This document shows, piece by piece, positions 1-9,400 of a stretch of DNA of 41,688 bases; positions within the stretch are counted from its first letter, which is position 1; every line of letters starts with the position of its first letter. The notes beneath the pieces are model-generated. The model was not told where the DNA came from, searched no databases, and saw nothing but the letters and a program-made list of their open reading frames with translations. Source of the stretch: Actinopolyspora xinjiangensis (GTDB lineage Bacteria; Actinomycetota; Actinomycetes; Mycobacteriales; Pseudonocardiaceae). A program made the position numbers and the translations under genes. The stretch is taken from positions 1 to 41,688 of the forward strand of contig NZ_FNJR01000022.1 in assembly GCF_900104475.1 (NCBI RefSeq). Direction: 5' to 3'.

Positions 1-420
1 ACAGGCGGGCTTTGATGATGCCGGTGCGCAGTCCGGGGTAGCCGATGCCGAGGAAGAAGAGACCGCTTCCGATGGCCAGCAGGGGTGGTGTCCAGTGTGC
101 TGTTCCGGGAACGGGATCGGTGCCCAACAGTAGTCGGCCGGTGGTCGACAGCACGCGCGGCAGGTGCGTTCCCAGCAAACACACGATGAGCCCGAGAGCG
201 GCCACGGTCAGGCTCTGACGGGCACCGGAGTAGGTCTGCCTCGCCGAGGCTCGGCACAGCCAGGCACCGTGAGCGGTGGCGTAGCTCATGTAGAGATTGC
301 CGATGAGATAGAAAGCCAGCACACCGGGATGCTGACCCGCTTCGGGATAACTAGCCCCGCGCCACTCCACGCTGGTGGCGGCGAAGGATAGCGTCAAACC
401 GAAGCTGGTCAGGGACGCTA
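1..420 (-). pseudogene. MAB_1171c/DUF6545-like integral membrane protein, interrupted fragment
   Basis: Reading the minus strand from 420 down to the window edge gives one uninterrupted frame without stops, about 139 codons, although no start codon remains at its upstream end. It encodes hydrophobic segments, for example around LAFYLIGNLYMSYATAHGAW, LTVAALGLIVCLLGTH and LLAIGSGLFFLGIGYPGLR. The last pattern, ending in GYPGLRT, is typical of the MAB_1171c family of actinobacterial membrane proteins (family recognition from memory; function unknown). Those proteins have an N-terminal set of membrane helices and a cytosolic C-terminal domain; here only the later helices are visible and the C-terminal part lies outside the window. 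The upstream part is cut off by the IS element at 422-1449, and no convincing N-terminal half is found beyond it. Confidence 0.6.
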
Positions 421-421
421 G

Positions 422-1449
422 GGTCTGTGTCGAAGTCGGTCAGAGCCATTCGTTGATGGCGGCGAGGTGGACGGTGGCCTCGTAGTGGATGGTGAGTTTG
501 TCGAACCGCGTGGCCACCGCGCGATTGCGCTTGAGCCGGTTGATCCCGCATTCCACAGCGTGTCGTTGCTGGTAGATCACGGGGTCGCAGGCTGGCGGCC
601 GACCACCGTGGGTGCCTTTGGCTCGGCGGTGGGCGTCCTGATCGGCCTTGGTGGGGATGGTGGCCTTGATGTCCCGGCGGTGCAGGTAGGCACGATTGGC
701 CTTCGAGGTGTAGGCCTTGTCGGCCAGCACTCTGTCCGGCTGGGTTCGAGGGTGACCCTGGCTGAGGCGGGAAACCCGGATAGTGGCCACGATCGGGATG
801 AGCTGCGGGCTGTCTCCGCGTTGTCCGGCGGTGGCCACGGTTTCTGTCCCTGCTCGCAGCCCAGATGCAGTGTCGTGGTCAGTCCACCGCGGGAACGGCC
901 CAGTGCGTGATCGTCCGGCTCGTCGTGCATGCCGCCGGGCGGTTCGGTCGGCCGATCCCCGTTCGTGCGCGCACCGGCAGCGTGCTGGTGCGCCCGGGCA
1001 CTGGTGGAGTCGACACTGACGTCCCAGGTGATCCTGCCGGCTGCATCGGCCAGGGCCTGCAACGCGCTCAGGATCCGCTGCCAGGTGCCATCACGCTGCC
1101 AGCGCGAAACAGCGCGTAAACCGCTGACCAGGAACCGTAGTGCGCAGGAACATCGCGCCACGGCGCGCCACCCCGAACACGCCACCGCATCCCGTTGATC
1201 AACCGACGCCTAGTCCACACCGGTGGTCGCCCTGCCCGCTTGCCCGCTGGCAACAATGGTTTCACCCGCGCCCACTGCGCGTCGGTGAGGTCAAACCGTC
1301 TTATCGCCGCTACCCTGTCCACGAGGTCTCCGTGCTGATGGTTGTCTTGGTCGATAAACCATCTACCGGAGACCTCACCTACTTTCGATCTCCGACACAC
1401 GACCAGCACGTCACCCCACGTCACACCCCAGCCGACTTCGACACACGCC
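422..1449. mobile_element. IS5-family insertion sequence (IS427-like) with terminal inverted repeats
   Basis: The ends are near-perfect inverted repeats. The left end begins GGTCTGTGTCGAAGTCGG at 422 and the right end, read inward from 1449, begins GGCGTGTGTCGAAGTCGG, with 16 of 18 positions identical. Both ends are flanked by CTAG (418-421 and 1450-1453), which fits the short C/TTAG-type target duplications of IS5-family members. The 1028-bp element holds one transposase reading region on the minus strand. It splits the membrane-protein fragment at 1-420 from whatever preceded it. The intact ends and target duplication indicate that this copy moved here itself. Confidence 0.85.
440..1322 (-). 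pseudogene. IS5-family DDE transposase, frameshifted
   Basis: The protein can be followed through three frames. The N-terminal part (RRFDLTDAQWARVKPLLP, then GGAPWRDVPAHYGSWSAVY) lies in one frame until about 1110. The middle part ([32 protein letters not shown]) lies in a second frame until about 835. The C-terminal part ([36 protein letters not shown], ending AINEWL) lies in a third. The three pieces contain the DDE-type catalytic blocks: D in VSVDS, D in LADKAY and E in VECGIN. Each junction is explained by about one lost base, so the gene is probably inactive. Some IS5 relatives use a programmed frameshift, but two separate shifts make that unlikely here. A GTG at 1322 is a plausible start. 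Confidence 0.8.
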
Positions 1450-1563
1450 CTAGCGATCTTGCTACCCCGCCGGGTGAAATTCCCTTCCGAGGACGGCGTA
1501 CCGCGCGGGTATCGGCCAGGGTGAACAGTGACCTCGCAACGCTGGCCGTCCGTGGAGGACTCC

Positions 1564-3320
1564 GTGGAATATCGGAAGATTTCACCGTCGCTGGTCCGCG
1601 CGTACGACACGTACCTGGAGTCCGGGTGGGAAGGGCTGTCGTCCCGCGCCGACAGACAGGGCCTGGCTGGTTTCATCGCACCGCCCGACGCCGCGCAGTC
1701 GGCCCGCGTCGTGGTGAACCTGCTGTGCAGCGAGAACGCTGACCTCACTGACCTCATCGACGTCGATATCGACGAAGGCGGGCAGCGCGTGCGTACGGCG
1801 ACGCTCCCGCTGGACGCGTTGGAACGGCTCTCCGAACACCCCCACGTGGAGTGGATCAGCCAGGACGAGCACGTCGAGCTGCACCTGGACGTCGCCGCGG
1901 GCAAGGTCGGGCTTCCCGACTACCGCACGCGCACGAACATCAGCGGCAAGGGTGTGATCATCGGGATCGTCGACACCGGGATCGACGCCACGCACGCCGA
2001 CTTCACCGGCCGGGTGCAACGGATCTGGGACCAGACCGTCTCGGGCAACGGTGTCCCGGAAGGCAAGTACGGCCGGGAGTACACCGGTTCGGACGTGACG
2101 AAGTCGCAGGACACCGATGGCCACGGCACCCAGGTAGCCGGAGTCGCCGCCGGTGCCGCGCTACCTACCGCGGTGTTGCCCACGAGGCGGACCTGATCGT
2201 GGTCAAGTTCAACATGAAGCTCTCGGGGGTCATCGCCGGGATCCGCTACCTCGCCAGGATCGCCCGGGAGGCGAAGAAGCCGCTCGTGATCAACGTCAGC
2301 CTCGGCCACCAGCAGCACCCGCACAACGGCACCGCCCTGGTGTCGAAGGCCGTGGACGAGGTGTCCGGTCCGGGTGTGGTGGTGTGCTGCTCCGCGGGCA
2401 ACGAAGGGTCCACTCTCATCCGTGCGGGAGCCGATGTGAGCAGGGCAGAAACGACGATCCCGTGCAACTACGGCTTCTACCGCAACTACGACGCCTTCAA
2501 TGTCTACGGGTGGTACTCAGGCGAGGGCGAGATCGAGATCGCGTTCGAGGCTCCGAGCGGGAAGCGCACGCAGTTCCTGGGGCCGGTCAGCAACGACAAG
2601 CCCTTCCTCAGCGAGGAGCTGGACGGCTGGGACAGCGACCTTTACCACATGGTCGACCCCAGGAACGGAGACCACTACATTGGAGTCCGCGCCACTCCGC
2701 CGCAGAACGTCGAGAAGAAGCGGTGGTTCTGGAAACTCGTCCTGCGCGGCAAGCAGGACAGCGTCCTATCGGTCACCCGTGTCGACGTGTGGTGCATCGG
2801 CGACGTCTACCTGGTGGGCCCGGGAGCACGCACGACGATGACGGTCTGCGCTCCTGCCGATGCCGACAGCGCGATCGCCGCCGGTGCCTACATCACGCGG
2901 AAGAAGTGGACCGACATCAACCGGCTGGATTGGCAGTACAGCTCCTACACCGAGAACGGGATGGCGCCGTTCAGCAGCCAGGGGCCGCGTCGCGATCACG
3001 TCGCCAAGCCCGACGTGGTCGCCCCCGGAGCGGTCATCGTGTCCTGCCTGTCGAGCACGGTCGCGGAGAAACCCGACAGCGAGGACACCCTGACGCCACC
3101 CACGTCATCGGCAGCGGCACGAGCTTCTCCGCCCCGTTCGTCTCCGGGATCGCGGCCCTGCTGCTGCAGACGGACCCCATCCTCGACGCGGCCAAGATCC
3201 GGGGCAAGCTCGCCTATCGAGAGAGAAGCGCTATCAAGTACCACCAGAATGTCTGGGGATCAGGGCTCGTCGACCTCGGCCAGATGCGACCGTACCGCCG
3301 ATTTTCGGAAAGGAACGACG
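1564..3320 (+). pseudogene. Subtilisin-like serine protease (S8 family), split by two frameshifts
   Basis: All catalytic elements of a subtilase are present but in three frames. The first frame carries the Asp motif (GIVDTGID, about residue 137) and the His motif (DGHGTQVAGVAAG, about 187), then shifts near 2155. The second carries YRGVAHEADLIVVKF and the oxyanion-hole Asn (VVCCSAGNEG) and runs to about 3090. The third carries the catalytic Ser (GSGTSFSAPFVSGIAALLL) and GSGLVDLGQ. Loss of one base at each junction explains both breaks. The start at GTG 1564 has GGAGG five bases upstream; an earlier GTG at 1528 is possible. No signal peptide is visible; the region before the catalytic domain may be an I9-like prodomain. 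The third frame runs to a stop at 3463, overlapping the next gene, so the true end is uncertain. Confidence 0.75.
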
Positions 3321-4583
3321 ATGAAGATCCACTGGCTTTCCGGTTCTGCTCTCACCCCGGGCTATCTGGACGGGAGCGATACGATCAGGATCGCCTCCGC
3401 CGATCTGGGGTCCTCCGCGTCACCGACACCCACGACTTACCAGAAGGAGAGCGGTTATCCTAGCTGGGGGCACCCCACAGTCGCCATGAACATCCCGGTG
3501 TACGACTCGGAGTACAATCGCGTGTACTGCGGCGACTTCAACAATCCGGGGGTTCGCGAGTTCAACCCGTCCGACGCCAAGTACCTCGGTAACGTGCTGA
3601 TCCCACATCAGGGCTTTTACTACTCGGTGTCGTGCGTGGCGATGGCTTTCGGCGCGAACCAGCCGTCGGACCTCAAGGGACGGCTGTACGCGGCACGGTC
3701 GGACGTGAGTCGCCCGGCATGGGATATGGAGGAGAAGCTCATCCTCATGATCGCGAAACCGGACAACAAGGAGAATCTGCGGTCGAAGAACAAGACGGCG
3801 CCGGCGACGTGGCGAATCAGGATCGGCAAGGAGACTTACATCCCCGACATGGCGCTGACCTCCGACGGAAAAATGCTGTACCTGCTGATCTACAATGCAC
3901 AGTGGACGGGCACGGAGGCCATTGCCCGTTGCGAGGTTCCCTCCAACAAGCGCAGCACCGAGGAGGGCGATCTCGACAGGGGAGTGGAAGCTCCGGAGCT
4001 GCTGACCGGGGTGGTGCGTTACAGCTCCGTCGACAACCCGTGCTGGATCACCATCAGCGGTGACGACAAGTACGCCATGGTGACCCGGTCCAAACCGACG
4101 AAGGGCACCGAGTCGCAGACGGCGACCCTGCTCAATCTCAGCAAGGGAGAACAGCGGACGGTGACGTTGCCGTCCGGTGCCATGTCGTTCGGCAAACCGG
4201 TGTTCGCCGGGAAGATGTGCTACTTTTTCCTGAACGAGAACAACGAGCAGAACAACCTCGGACACTTCCGGAAAATCGCGGCTGTCGACGTCACGAAACC
4301 TACGGCGACCCCTGTGGTGCTCAGTAACACGGCCAAGGAAGAGTCGGTGCTCGGATACGGGGTGAATGCCAAGGGCGACAAGCTCTACGTGCTGCGGATG
4401 ACGTACGTCGACGAGAACAACTGGCCCCGGCTGCAGATCTACACCGACGAGTACGACGCGCTGAATCCGTCGACCACGCCGACGAAGACGTGGACGCACT
4501 CGCCGGGCCCGAAGGCGTCGAAATTCGGCGAAGGCTTCTTGTGCGATTGGTTCGGTAAGTTCTACATGCCGTACTTCCAGTGA
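3321..4583 (+). CDS. Beta-propeller-like protein of unknown function
   Basis: A 420-residue protein starting at ATG 3321, with GGAAAGGA about 7 bases upstream. I do not recognise a named family. Repeated blocks with a D/N-G/D-K core followed by hydrophobic strands recur (for example MALTSDGKMLYLLIYN, ISGDDKYAMVTRS, VNAKGDKLYVLRMTY). This pattern suits a six- or seven-bladed propeller of the YncE/lactonase or WD-like type. There is no signal peptide and no catalytic motif I can name. The gene follows the broken protease immediately and probably shared its transcript. It converges on the ADP-ribosyltransferase gene with a terminator between them. A binding or scaffold role is inference. Confidence 0.7.
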   Translation: MKIHWLSGSALTPGYLDGSDTIRIASADLGSSASPTPTTYQKESGYPSWGHPTVAMNIPVYDSEYNRVYCGDFNNPGVREFNPSDAKYLGNVLIPHQGFYYSVSCVAMAFGANQPSDLKGRLYAARSDVSRPAWDMEEKLILMIAKPDNKENLRSKNKTAPATWRIRIGKETYIPDMALTSDGKMLYLLIYNAQWTGTEAIARCEVPSNKRSTEEGDLDRGVEAPELLTGVVRYSSVDNPCWITISGDDKYAMVTRSKPTKGTESQTATLLNLSKGEQRTVTLPSGAMSFGKPVFAGKMCYFFLNENNEQNNLGHFRKIAAVDVTKPTATPVVLSNTAKEESVLGYGVNAKGDKLYVLRMTYVDENNWPRLQIYTDEYDALNPSTTPTKTWTHSPGPKASKFGEGFLCDWFGKFYMPYFQ

Positions 4584-4593
4584 TCCGCCGACA

Positions 4594-4624
4594 GGGTGGC
4601 TCGGCGGGCGCCGTCGAGCCACCC
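4594..4624. terminator. Bidirectional hairpin between convergent genes
   Basis: A perfect 10-bp stem (GGGTGGCTCG pairing with CGAGCCACCC) with an 11-base loop lies between the stop of the propeller gene at 4583 and the stop of the ADP-ribosyltransferase gene at 4645. There is no long T-tract, as is common for high-GC actinomycete terminators. The position suits termination from both sides. Confidence 0.7.
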
Positions 4625-4644
4625 CGTCAGACGCCGTCGAGGAG

Positions 4645-5502
4645 TCAGATGTCGTCGAGCGGCGACTGCGGCCGCCCGAACGGGTAGCGGGGCTGCTTCT
4701 CGGCGCCGTGGGCGTCCCAGTACTCCGATTCGCCGCTCCATTCCGACGACGGCGGTTCCTGGTATCCCGGCTCGCCCGGGCTGGGCAGAGCGCCGTAGCC
4801 GATGAGTCCATCGTAACCGTCCACGCCGAACGGGTTGTGGACGTTGGTGGGTTTGAACCTGGCGTTCTTCCTGGTCTCCTGGTGCTCCACGCGCACGTGC
4901 GCCCCTGCGTCGACGCCGCCTTTGCTGTTCAGCTGGAACGACAGGACGATCTTCTCCGCGGACTCGATCGCGGCCGTGGGAATCCTGCGGGGAGCCATCC
5001 ATTCGCCCTGGGTCCGGGCGTAGTAGCGGACCTCGCTGGTAGCGTAGTGCGCGCGGTCTGCGGCCAGGATGTTGTCGGCCGAGTTGAGGTAGTATCGTGT
5101 CGGCGCGATCCGGTAGATCCACATCTGTTTGCCGCAGCGTTTCCCGTTCTCCATTTTCTGGTACCCCAGATCCTTGATCGCTTGGTCGACGCGTTTCTTG
5201 TCGGCTCCCGTCAACAGGTTGATGACGCGTCGAATGGTGCGCAGGTAGATTGACATCGCCCGCACGACCGAGTCGCCGGTGCTGACGAAACCGCTGGACG
5301 TGGCGAGGAAGTCCTTGCCGTCGACGTGGCGGACGATGTCGTAGGCAGTGCCGCGGGAGGCGAACCCCGCCTCGAAGATGTTCTCGGGGGCGCGGCCGTC
5401 GAAGCGGATCACCCGGTGCGGCAGGGGAGTGCGGCGCAGGAACGGGAAGACGTTCTTGGTCTGGTCCGGGGCGGCGACGTGCTCGAGCGCCGGTGCGGAC
5501 AT
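4645..5502 (-). CDS. Putative mono-ADP-ribosyltransferase toxin/effector (R-ST-QxE type)
   Basis: A 285-residue protein starting at ATG 5502, with AGGAGG 6 bases upstream. The N-terminal part matches the cholera-toxin/pierisin/Scabin catalytic fold. R33-F-D35-G-R37-A-P39 corresponds to the toxin R-x-D-x-R-x-P strand that binds NAD, followed by IFEAGFASRG. SGFVSTG (S74-T75) corresponds to the S-T-S strand. Q165-G-E167, followed by WMAPRRIPTAAI, corresponds to the catalytic E/Q-x-E turn and the following GGIP-type segment. The Q-x-E form is shared with pierisin-like enzymes that modify guanine in DNA or nucleotides (family knowledge). About 90 residues separate the ST and QxE motifs, longer than in cholera toxin. 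The Pro/Glu-rich C-terminus (about 235-285) looks disordered. No signal peptide is seen. The sigma-factor gene lies 29 bases upstream on the same strand, so the two are probably co-transcribed. The substrate is unknown. Confidence 0.7.
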   Translation of the reverse strand: MSAPALEHVAAPDQTKNVFPFLRRTPLPHRVIRFDGRAPENIFEAGFASRGTAYDIVRHVDGKDFLATSSGFVSTGDSVVRAMSIYLRTIRRVINLLTGADKKRVDQAIKDLGYQKMENGKRCGKQMWIYRIAPTRYYLNSADNILAADRAHYATSEVRYYARTQGEWMAPRRIPTAAIESAEKIVLSFQLNSKGGVDAGAHVRVEHQETRKNARFKPTNVHNPFGVDGYDGLIGYGALPSPGEPGYQEPPSSEWSGESEYWDAHGAEKQPRYPFGRPQSPLDDI

Positions 5503-5531
5503 GGGGCCTCCTGTGGTGGTGCGGAAGTGTT

Positions 5532-6185
5532 CTACGACCAGCTTCGGTTTTGCCGCGCGCTGCGGCGGAGCCGGTAGAGCAGCATCTCCACCGCCTTGGG
5601 ACTGGTCCCCAGCTCGACGGCGATGGCAGCGTGCGAATGCCCGTTGGCGTGCAGGAGCAGCGCTCTGCGGTCCCGTGCGCCCGCGGTGCCGGGCAGTGCG
5701 GACGCCAGGTCCGAGCGGGAGAGCACGACCTGCTCCGGGTCGTGCAGCGGGCGCGGGTCGGGGACGTCGACCGCCTCGTCGAGGGCCTCGGTGGCCGGGG
5801 CGGACCCGGCCCGGTGCTCGCGCAGCCAGCGCCGGTACTCGTTGGGGAACCGCAGCAGACACTGCCCGAGGAAGTACGTGTGGAAGCTGCCGCCGCCCTG
5901 CGGGCTCCAGGAGTTCGTCGAGGATTCCAGGTGGCGCAGCGCCACGGCGACGGTGATCCCGGCCAGTTCCTCGGCCGCGTCCGGCGCGGCCAGTTCCGGC
6001 GTCCACGGCAGCCGCGCGGCGGTCATCTGTCGGACGCGGGCGAACACCACGCCGGTGACGATCCACGAGGTCATGATCCGCAGCGTGTAGTCGACCACGG
6101 CCAGGGAGTCGTCGCGCCCCTCGACTGCCGTCCGACGCCGGGACAGCTTTCGGACGTGCGGGGAAACCGTCCCTGACTGGTGCAC
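5532..6185 (-). CDS. ECF-like RNA polymerase sigma factor
   Basis: A 217-residue protein starting at GTG 6185, preceded by AAGGAGG at a good distance; an upstream ATG at 6323 lacks this support. Residues about 60-122 resemble sigma region 2 of actinomycete sigma-70-type regulators, including GGGSFHTYFLGQCLLRFPN followed by EYRRWLR. Residues about 161-210 form a region-4 helix-turn-helix: RALLLHANGHSHAAIAVELG, then TSPKAVEMLLYRLRR. There is no anti-sigma gene beside it. It sits 29 bases upstream of the ADP-ribosyltransferase gene and diverges from the DUF6603 operon, so it may control one or both. That control is inference; no matching -35/-10 pair was identified with confidence. Confidence 0.8.
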   Translation of the reverse strand: MHQSGTVSPHVRKLSRRRTAVEGRDDSLAVVDYTLRIMTSWIVTGVVFARVRQMTAARLPWTPELAAPDAAEELAGITVAVALRHLESSTNSWSPQGGGSFHTYFLGQCLLRFPNEYRRWLREHRAGSAPATEALDEAVDVPDPRPLHDPEQVVLSRSDLASALPGTAGARDRRALLLHANGHSHAAIAVELGTSPKAVEMLLYRLRRSARQNRSWS

Positions 6186-6471
6186 CGAGGAACCCTCCTT
6201 GACGGCGAAAACTCTTCGTGCGGAATCGGATTGCGCGCCTCCGCGCTTCTCAGTGTCTCGGTGCGGCCGTGCGCAGGGCGACAGCAGCGGGCGGTGTTTC
6301 GCCCGATGGTGCCTCGATCTCACCCCGATCCCTCTCCTCCTTGCCCCCGATCAGGTGAAGACGCCGTTGTCGCGGAGGGCGCGGCCACCGTCGCGCACTA
6401 GAACGAGGGTGAGGAGCGCGGCGTCCGCCGCACGACTCCCGGAACCAACCCCGCGCCCGAGGGGAAGGCCC
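6186..6471. promoter_or_regulatory. Divergent intergenic region between sigma factor and DUF6603 operon
   Basis: This 286-base gap separates the sigma gene from the DUF6603 operon, so promoters for both directions should lie here. The sigma ribosome site (AAGGAGG on the minus strand) is at its left edge and a GAGGGGAAGG ribosome site for the DUF6603 gene at its right edge. I see no convincing consensus -35/-10 pair. An in-frame extension of the DUF6603 reading frame through this region has no ribosome site and is not favoured. Confidence 0.45.
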
Positions 6472-9400
6472 ATGCTGACCGTCAGCCAGCTGAAGACCCG
6501 CGCCGAAACCGCACAGCAGAACAGCAAGCCGTTGGAGGTGCTTGCCGCGGAGTGGGACGGCACTCCGCTCACGACTCTGTTCAACCAGCACTTCGCGAAT
6601 GGAAAGCTGGTGTTGGGAAACGTGCGGGTCACCACCACCAACGCGGCGATCACCGTCACCGGCGCGGTCTCGCTGCCGAAGATGACCGCCTCGCTGACCG
6701 CGGAGGCGGTGTTTACCCGCAACGGCGAGCAGATTAAGGGCATAAACCTGGCGGTGACCCTGAACGCGGGGAACTGGTCGATCGACAGCGGCGGGTTCGT
6801 GGCGTCCCTCGACTTCCTGCGCAAGGCTGGTGGCACCGGAGCCGCTGCCTTCTGTGACAAGGCGTTCCTGCTGTTGTGGGCGGGCACCGGGAAGGCCGAG
6901 TCCGACGCCGCGATCGCGTGGGCGCAGGTCGAACTCAGCGTGTTCGGGAAGTCGGTACGGCTGGACCTGGTGCGTGTGGGTGCGCTCTATGCGCTGACCG
7001 CGACGTCCTCGCAGCTTGGCGTTCCGCTCAACGACGGCCTGAAGTCGTTGCGGAGACTGCCTTTCGTCGGCACTCCCGAGAACGGTGAGACCGCGTGGCA
7101 GCTTCCCTCGGGCCTGACCCCGTCGGGGCCGAAGATCCAGGACATCCGCATCGTCGTGGACAGCACGAAGAAGACCGTGCGCAGTGCCGTCGTGACCGTG
7201 TCGCTCGGAGTGGGGTGGAAGGTCGTCGACGGGCACCTGGAGATCAGCCAGGCGAACGCGTCGGTGTCGGTCCTCCCCAAGGCCCTCGGCAAGTCCGTCA
7301 TCTCCCTGTCGCTTACCGGAACCGCCGTCCTCCCGAGCTTGGGCCACCTGGCGGTCGACGTCGCGGTGTCCCTACCGGACCTGAGGCTGTCGGGGAAGTT
7401 CCGGGCCAACACGCCGCAGCCCATCAGCGGGGAGGCGGCCGCCCGGCTGACCGAACTCGGCATCGCTCAACCGAAGTCCGCATCCGGCGCGCTGTGGGCC
7501 GACCTCAAGCGCGATCGCACCTCGTTTGGCCTCTGGCTGGCCCTGGCAGGAACCTGGCAGCTCGATCTGGGCGGCGGCAAGAAGATCACGATCTCCGACT
7601 CCGGGGTCGAGTTCCACCGCCGAGGCGGCACATGGGCGTTGGCCGTACGCGGGGTGGCGGCGATCGACGACAAGTCTCTGCACTTCGACGCCTCGGCGCA
7701 GGCCGACAAGACCGTGCCCTGGCGGCTGCGGGGCGAGGTCCATGGACTGGCCTTCAGCGGCTTCGCGACGTGGCTGAAGAACCAGCTCGACGTCGACGTC
7801 CCCGACGCGATCAGCCGGCTCGCGCTGCGCGAGGTGGCGTTGGTCGTCGAGGTCACCCAGCAGACCCGCAGGGCCGCTTTCGCCTGCGCCGCGGAATTCC
7901 CGGTCGGTTCGGCGATGGGCGAGCTCGCCGTCACCATCGGAGTCGGCGCGAGCAAGCGGAGTGGTGCGTTCAATGCCGGGGCCGTGCTCACCGTGGAACG
8001 GCCCGACGGCGAACGCTCCATGCGGTTGCGCGGCCGCGTCGTGAAGGAGAACGACGAGGTGCGCTTCCGCGTTGACTGGACGGTCAGCCGCTCGGGTTTC
8101 TCGTTGGCCGAACTGGCCAAGCTCCTCGGCGTCGAGCTTCCCGCGGAACTCGCCCAGTTGGTTCCTGTGATCAACTCGGCGTGCCTGGTGCACCGGCGCG
8201 ACACCAAGCGGAAGAAGTCGTCCCTGGCCTTCGTGCTGAAAACCTCGAAGACCGAGACCGTGTTCGCGTCGGTGACCCACGACACCAAGAGCGCGTCCGC
8301 GCTGGTCGCCCAGGCGGCCGTGGACCTGTCGATGTCGGCGCTGCCCGTCGTGGGGCCGCAGATCCCGCCCGGGGCGGCCCGGCTCAGGGGGATCGGTGCG
8401 GTGCGGGTCTCGGACCTGCTCAAGCCGAACGATCCGCTGCGCAAGGCGTTGACAGCGGTGCTGGTGAACTCGAGGGTGACGCTGCCCGAGGCGGCGTGGC
8501 AGGCGGAGGTGACGGTCGGCCTCGACGTCGAACTCGCCGGGAAGTTGCAGTCCTTCCTGATCCCGTTCAAGAGCCATCCGCGGGAGCTGTCCGGCGGGCA
8601 GGTCGAGGAGTACACCAGCGACGGCCTCGAACCTGCCGACGTCGTGCTGGCACCCCGCGACGTCCCGGAGCGGACGGACATGCCTCCGACGACGGTCGTG
8701 TGGACGAAGGTCGACCGCACGATCGGGCCGCTGCGCATGGCGCGCGTTGGCCTGGGGTATTCAACCGGGACCGTCTGGTTGCTGATCGACGCCGCGGTCA
8801 GCCTCGGGGGTGTGACCTTCCAGGCGCACGGCCTGGGGCTCGGTGTCGGCATCAAGGAGCCGCACCCGGTCACCGGTGCGTTGGACGGACTCGGCCTGGC
8901 CTGGTCCCAAGGCCCCGTCCAGGTCTCGGGAGCCGTGCTGCGCCGAGCGGCCCCCAAACCCTACACCCTGATGCTCGCCGGTGGCTTCACCGTGCGCACG
9001 CCCCGCATCGCGGTCGCCGCGGCGGGCGCGTACTTCGACGGGCCCCGCGGCGTGTCGTTCTTCCTGTTCGGAGAGGGAACGGGGCTCAAGATCGGCACGC
9101 CGCCGGTGTTCGTCGAGGGATTGTGCGGCGGGTTCGGCTACAACAGCGCGGTCGCGGTGCCGGCGGTCGACCAGATCGGTGATCACCCCATGGTCGCTGG
9201 GCTCACCGATCCGTCGAAGTTCCCCGTCAAGGACGGGCCGCTGAAGATCCTGGAGTCACTCGGCCGCGTCGTGCGACCCCAGCCCGGGGAGATCTGGTTG
9301 GCGGCGGGGATCGACCTCACCGCCTTCGAGTTCGTCAAGGCCCGCATTCTGCTGGCGCTGCAGTTCGGGTCCGACTTCACGCTGATGATGCTCGGACTCG

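Noticed and set aside
1851-4583. A single 910-residue reading frame covering protease and propeller
   Set aside because: Only its middle is true protease sequence. The first 100 and a stretch near 3090-3320 are out-of-frame shadow, so the apparent fusion is an artefact of the frameshifts.
4645-6066. Fusion of an upstream Arg-rich region to the ADP-ribosyltransferase
   Set aside because: The upstream part is the antisense-frame shadow of the sigma gene; ATG 5502 has a perfect AGGAGG site.
6199-6471. In-frame N-terminal extension of the DUF6603 protein by 91 residues
   Set aside because: No ribosome site, low-complexity Arg/Pro-rich composition, and the ATG at 6472 has a good GAGGGGAAGG site.
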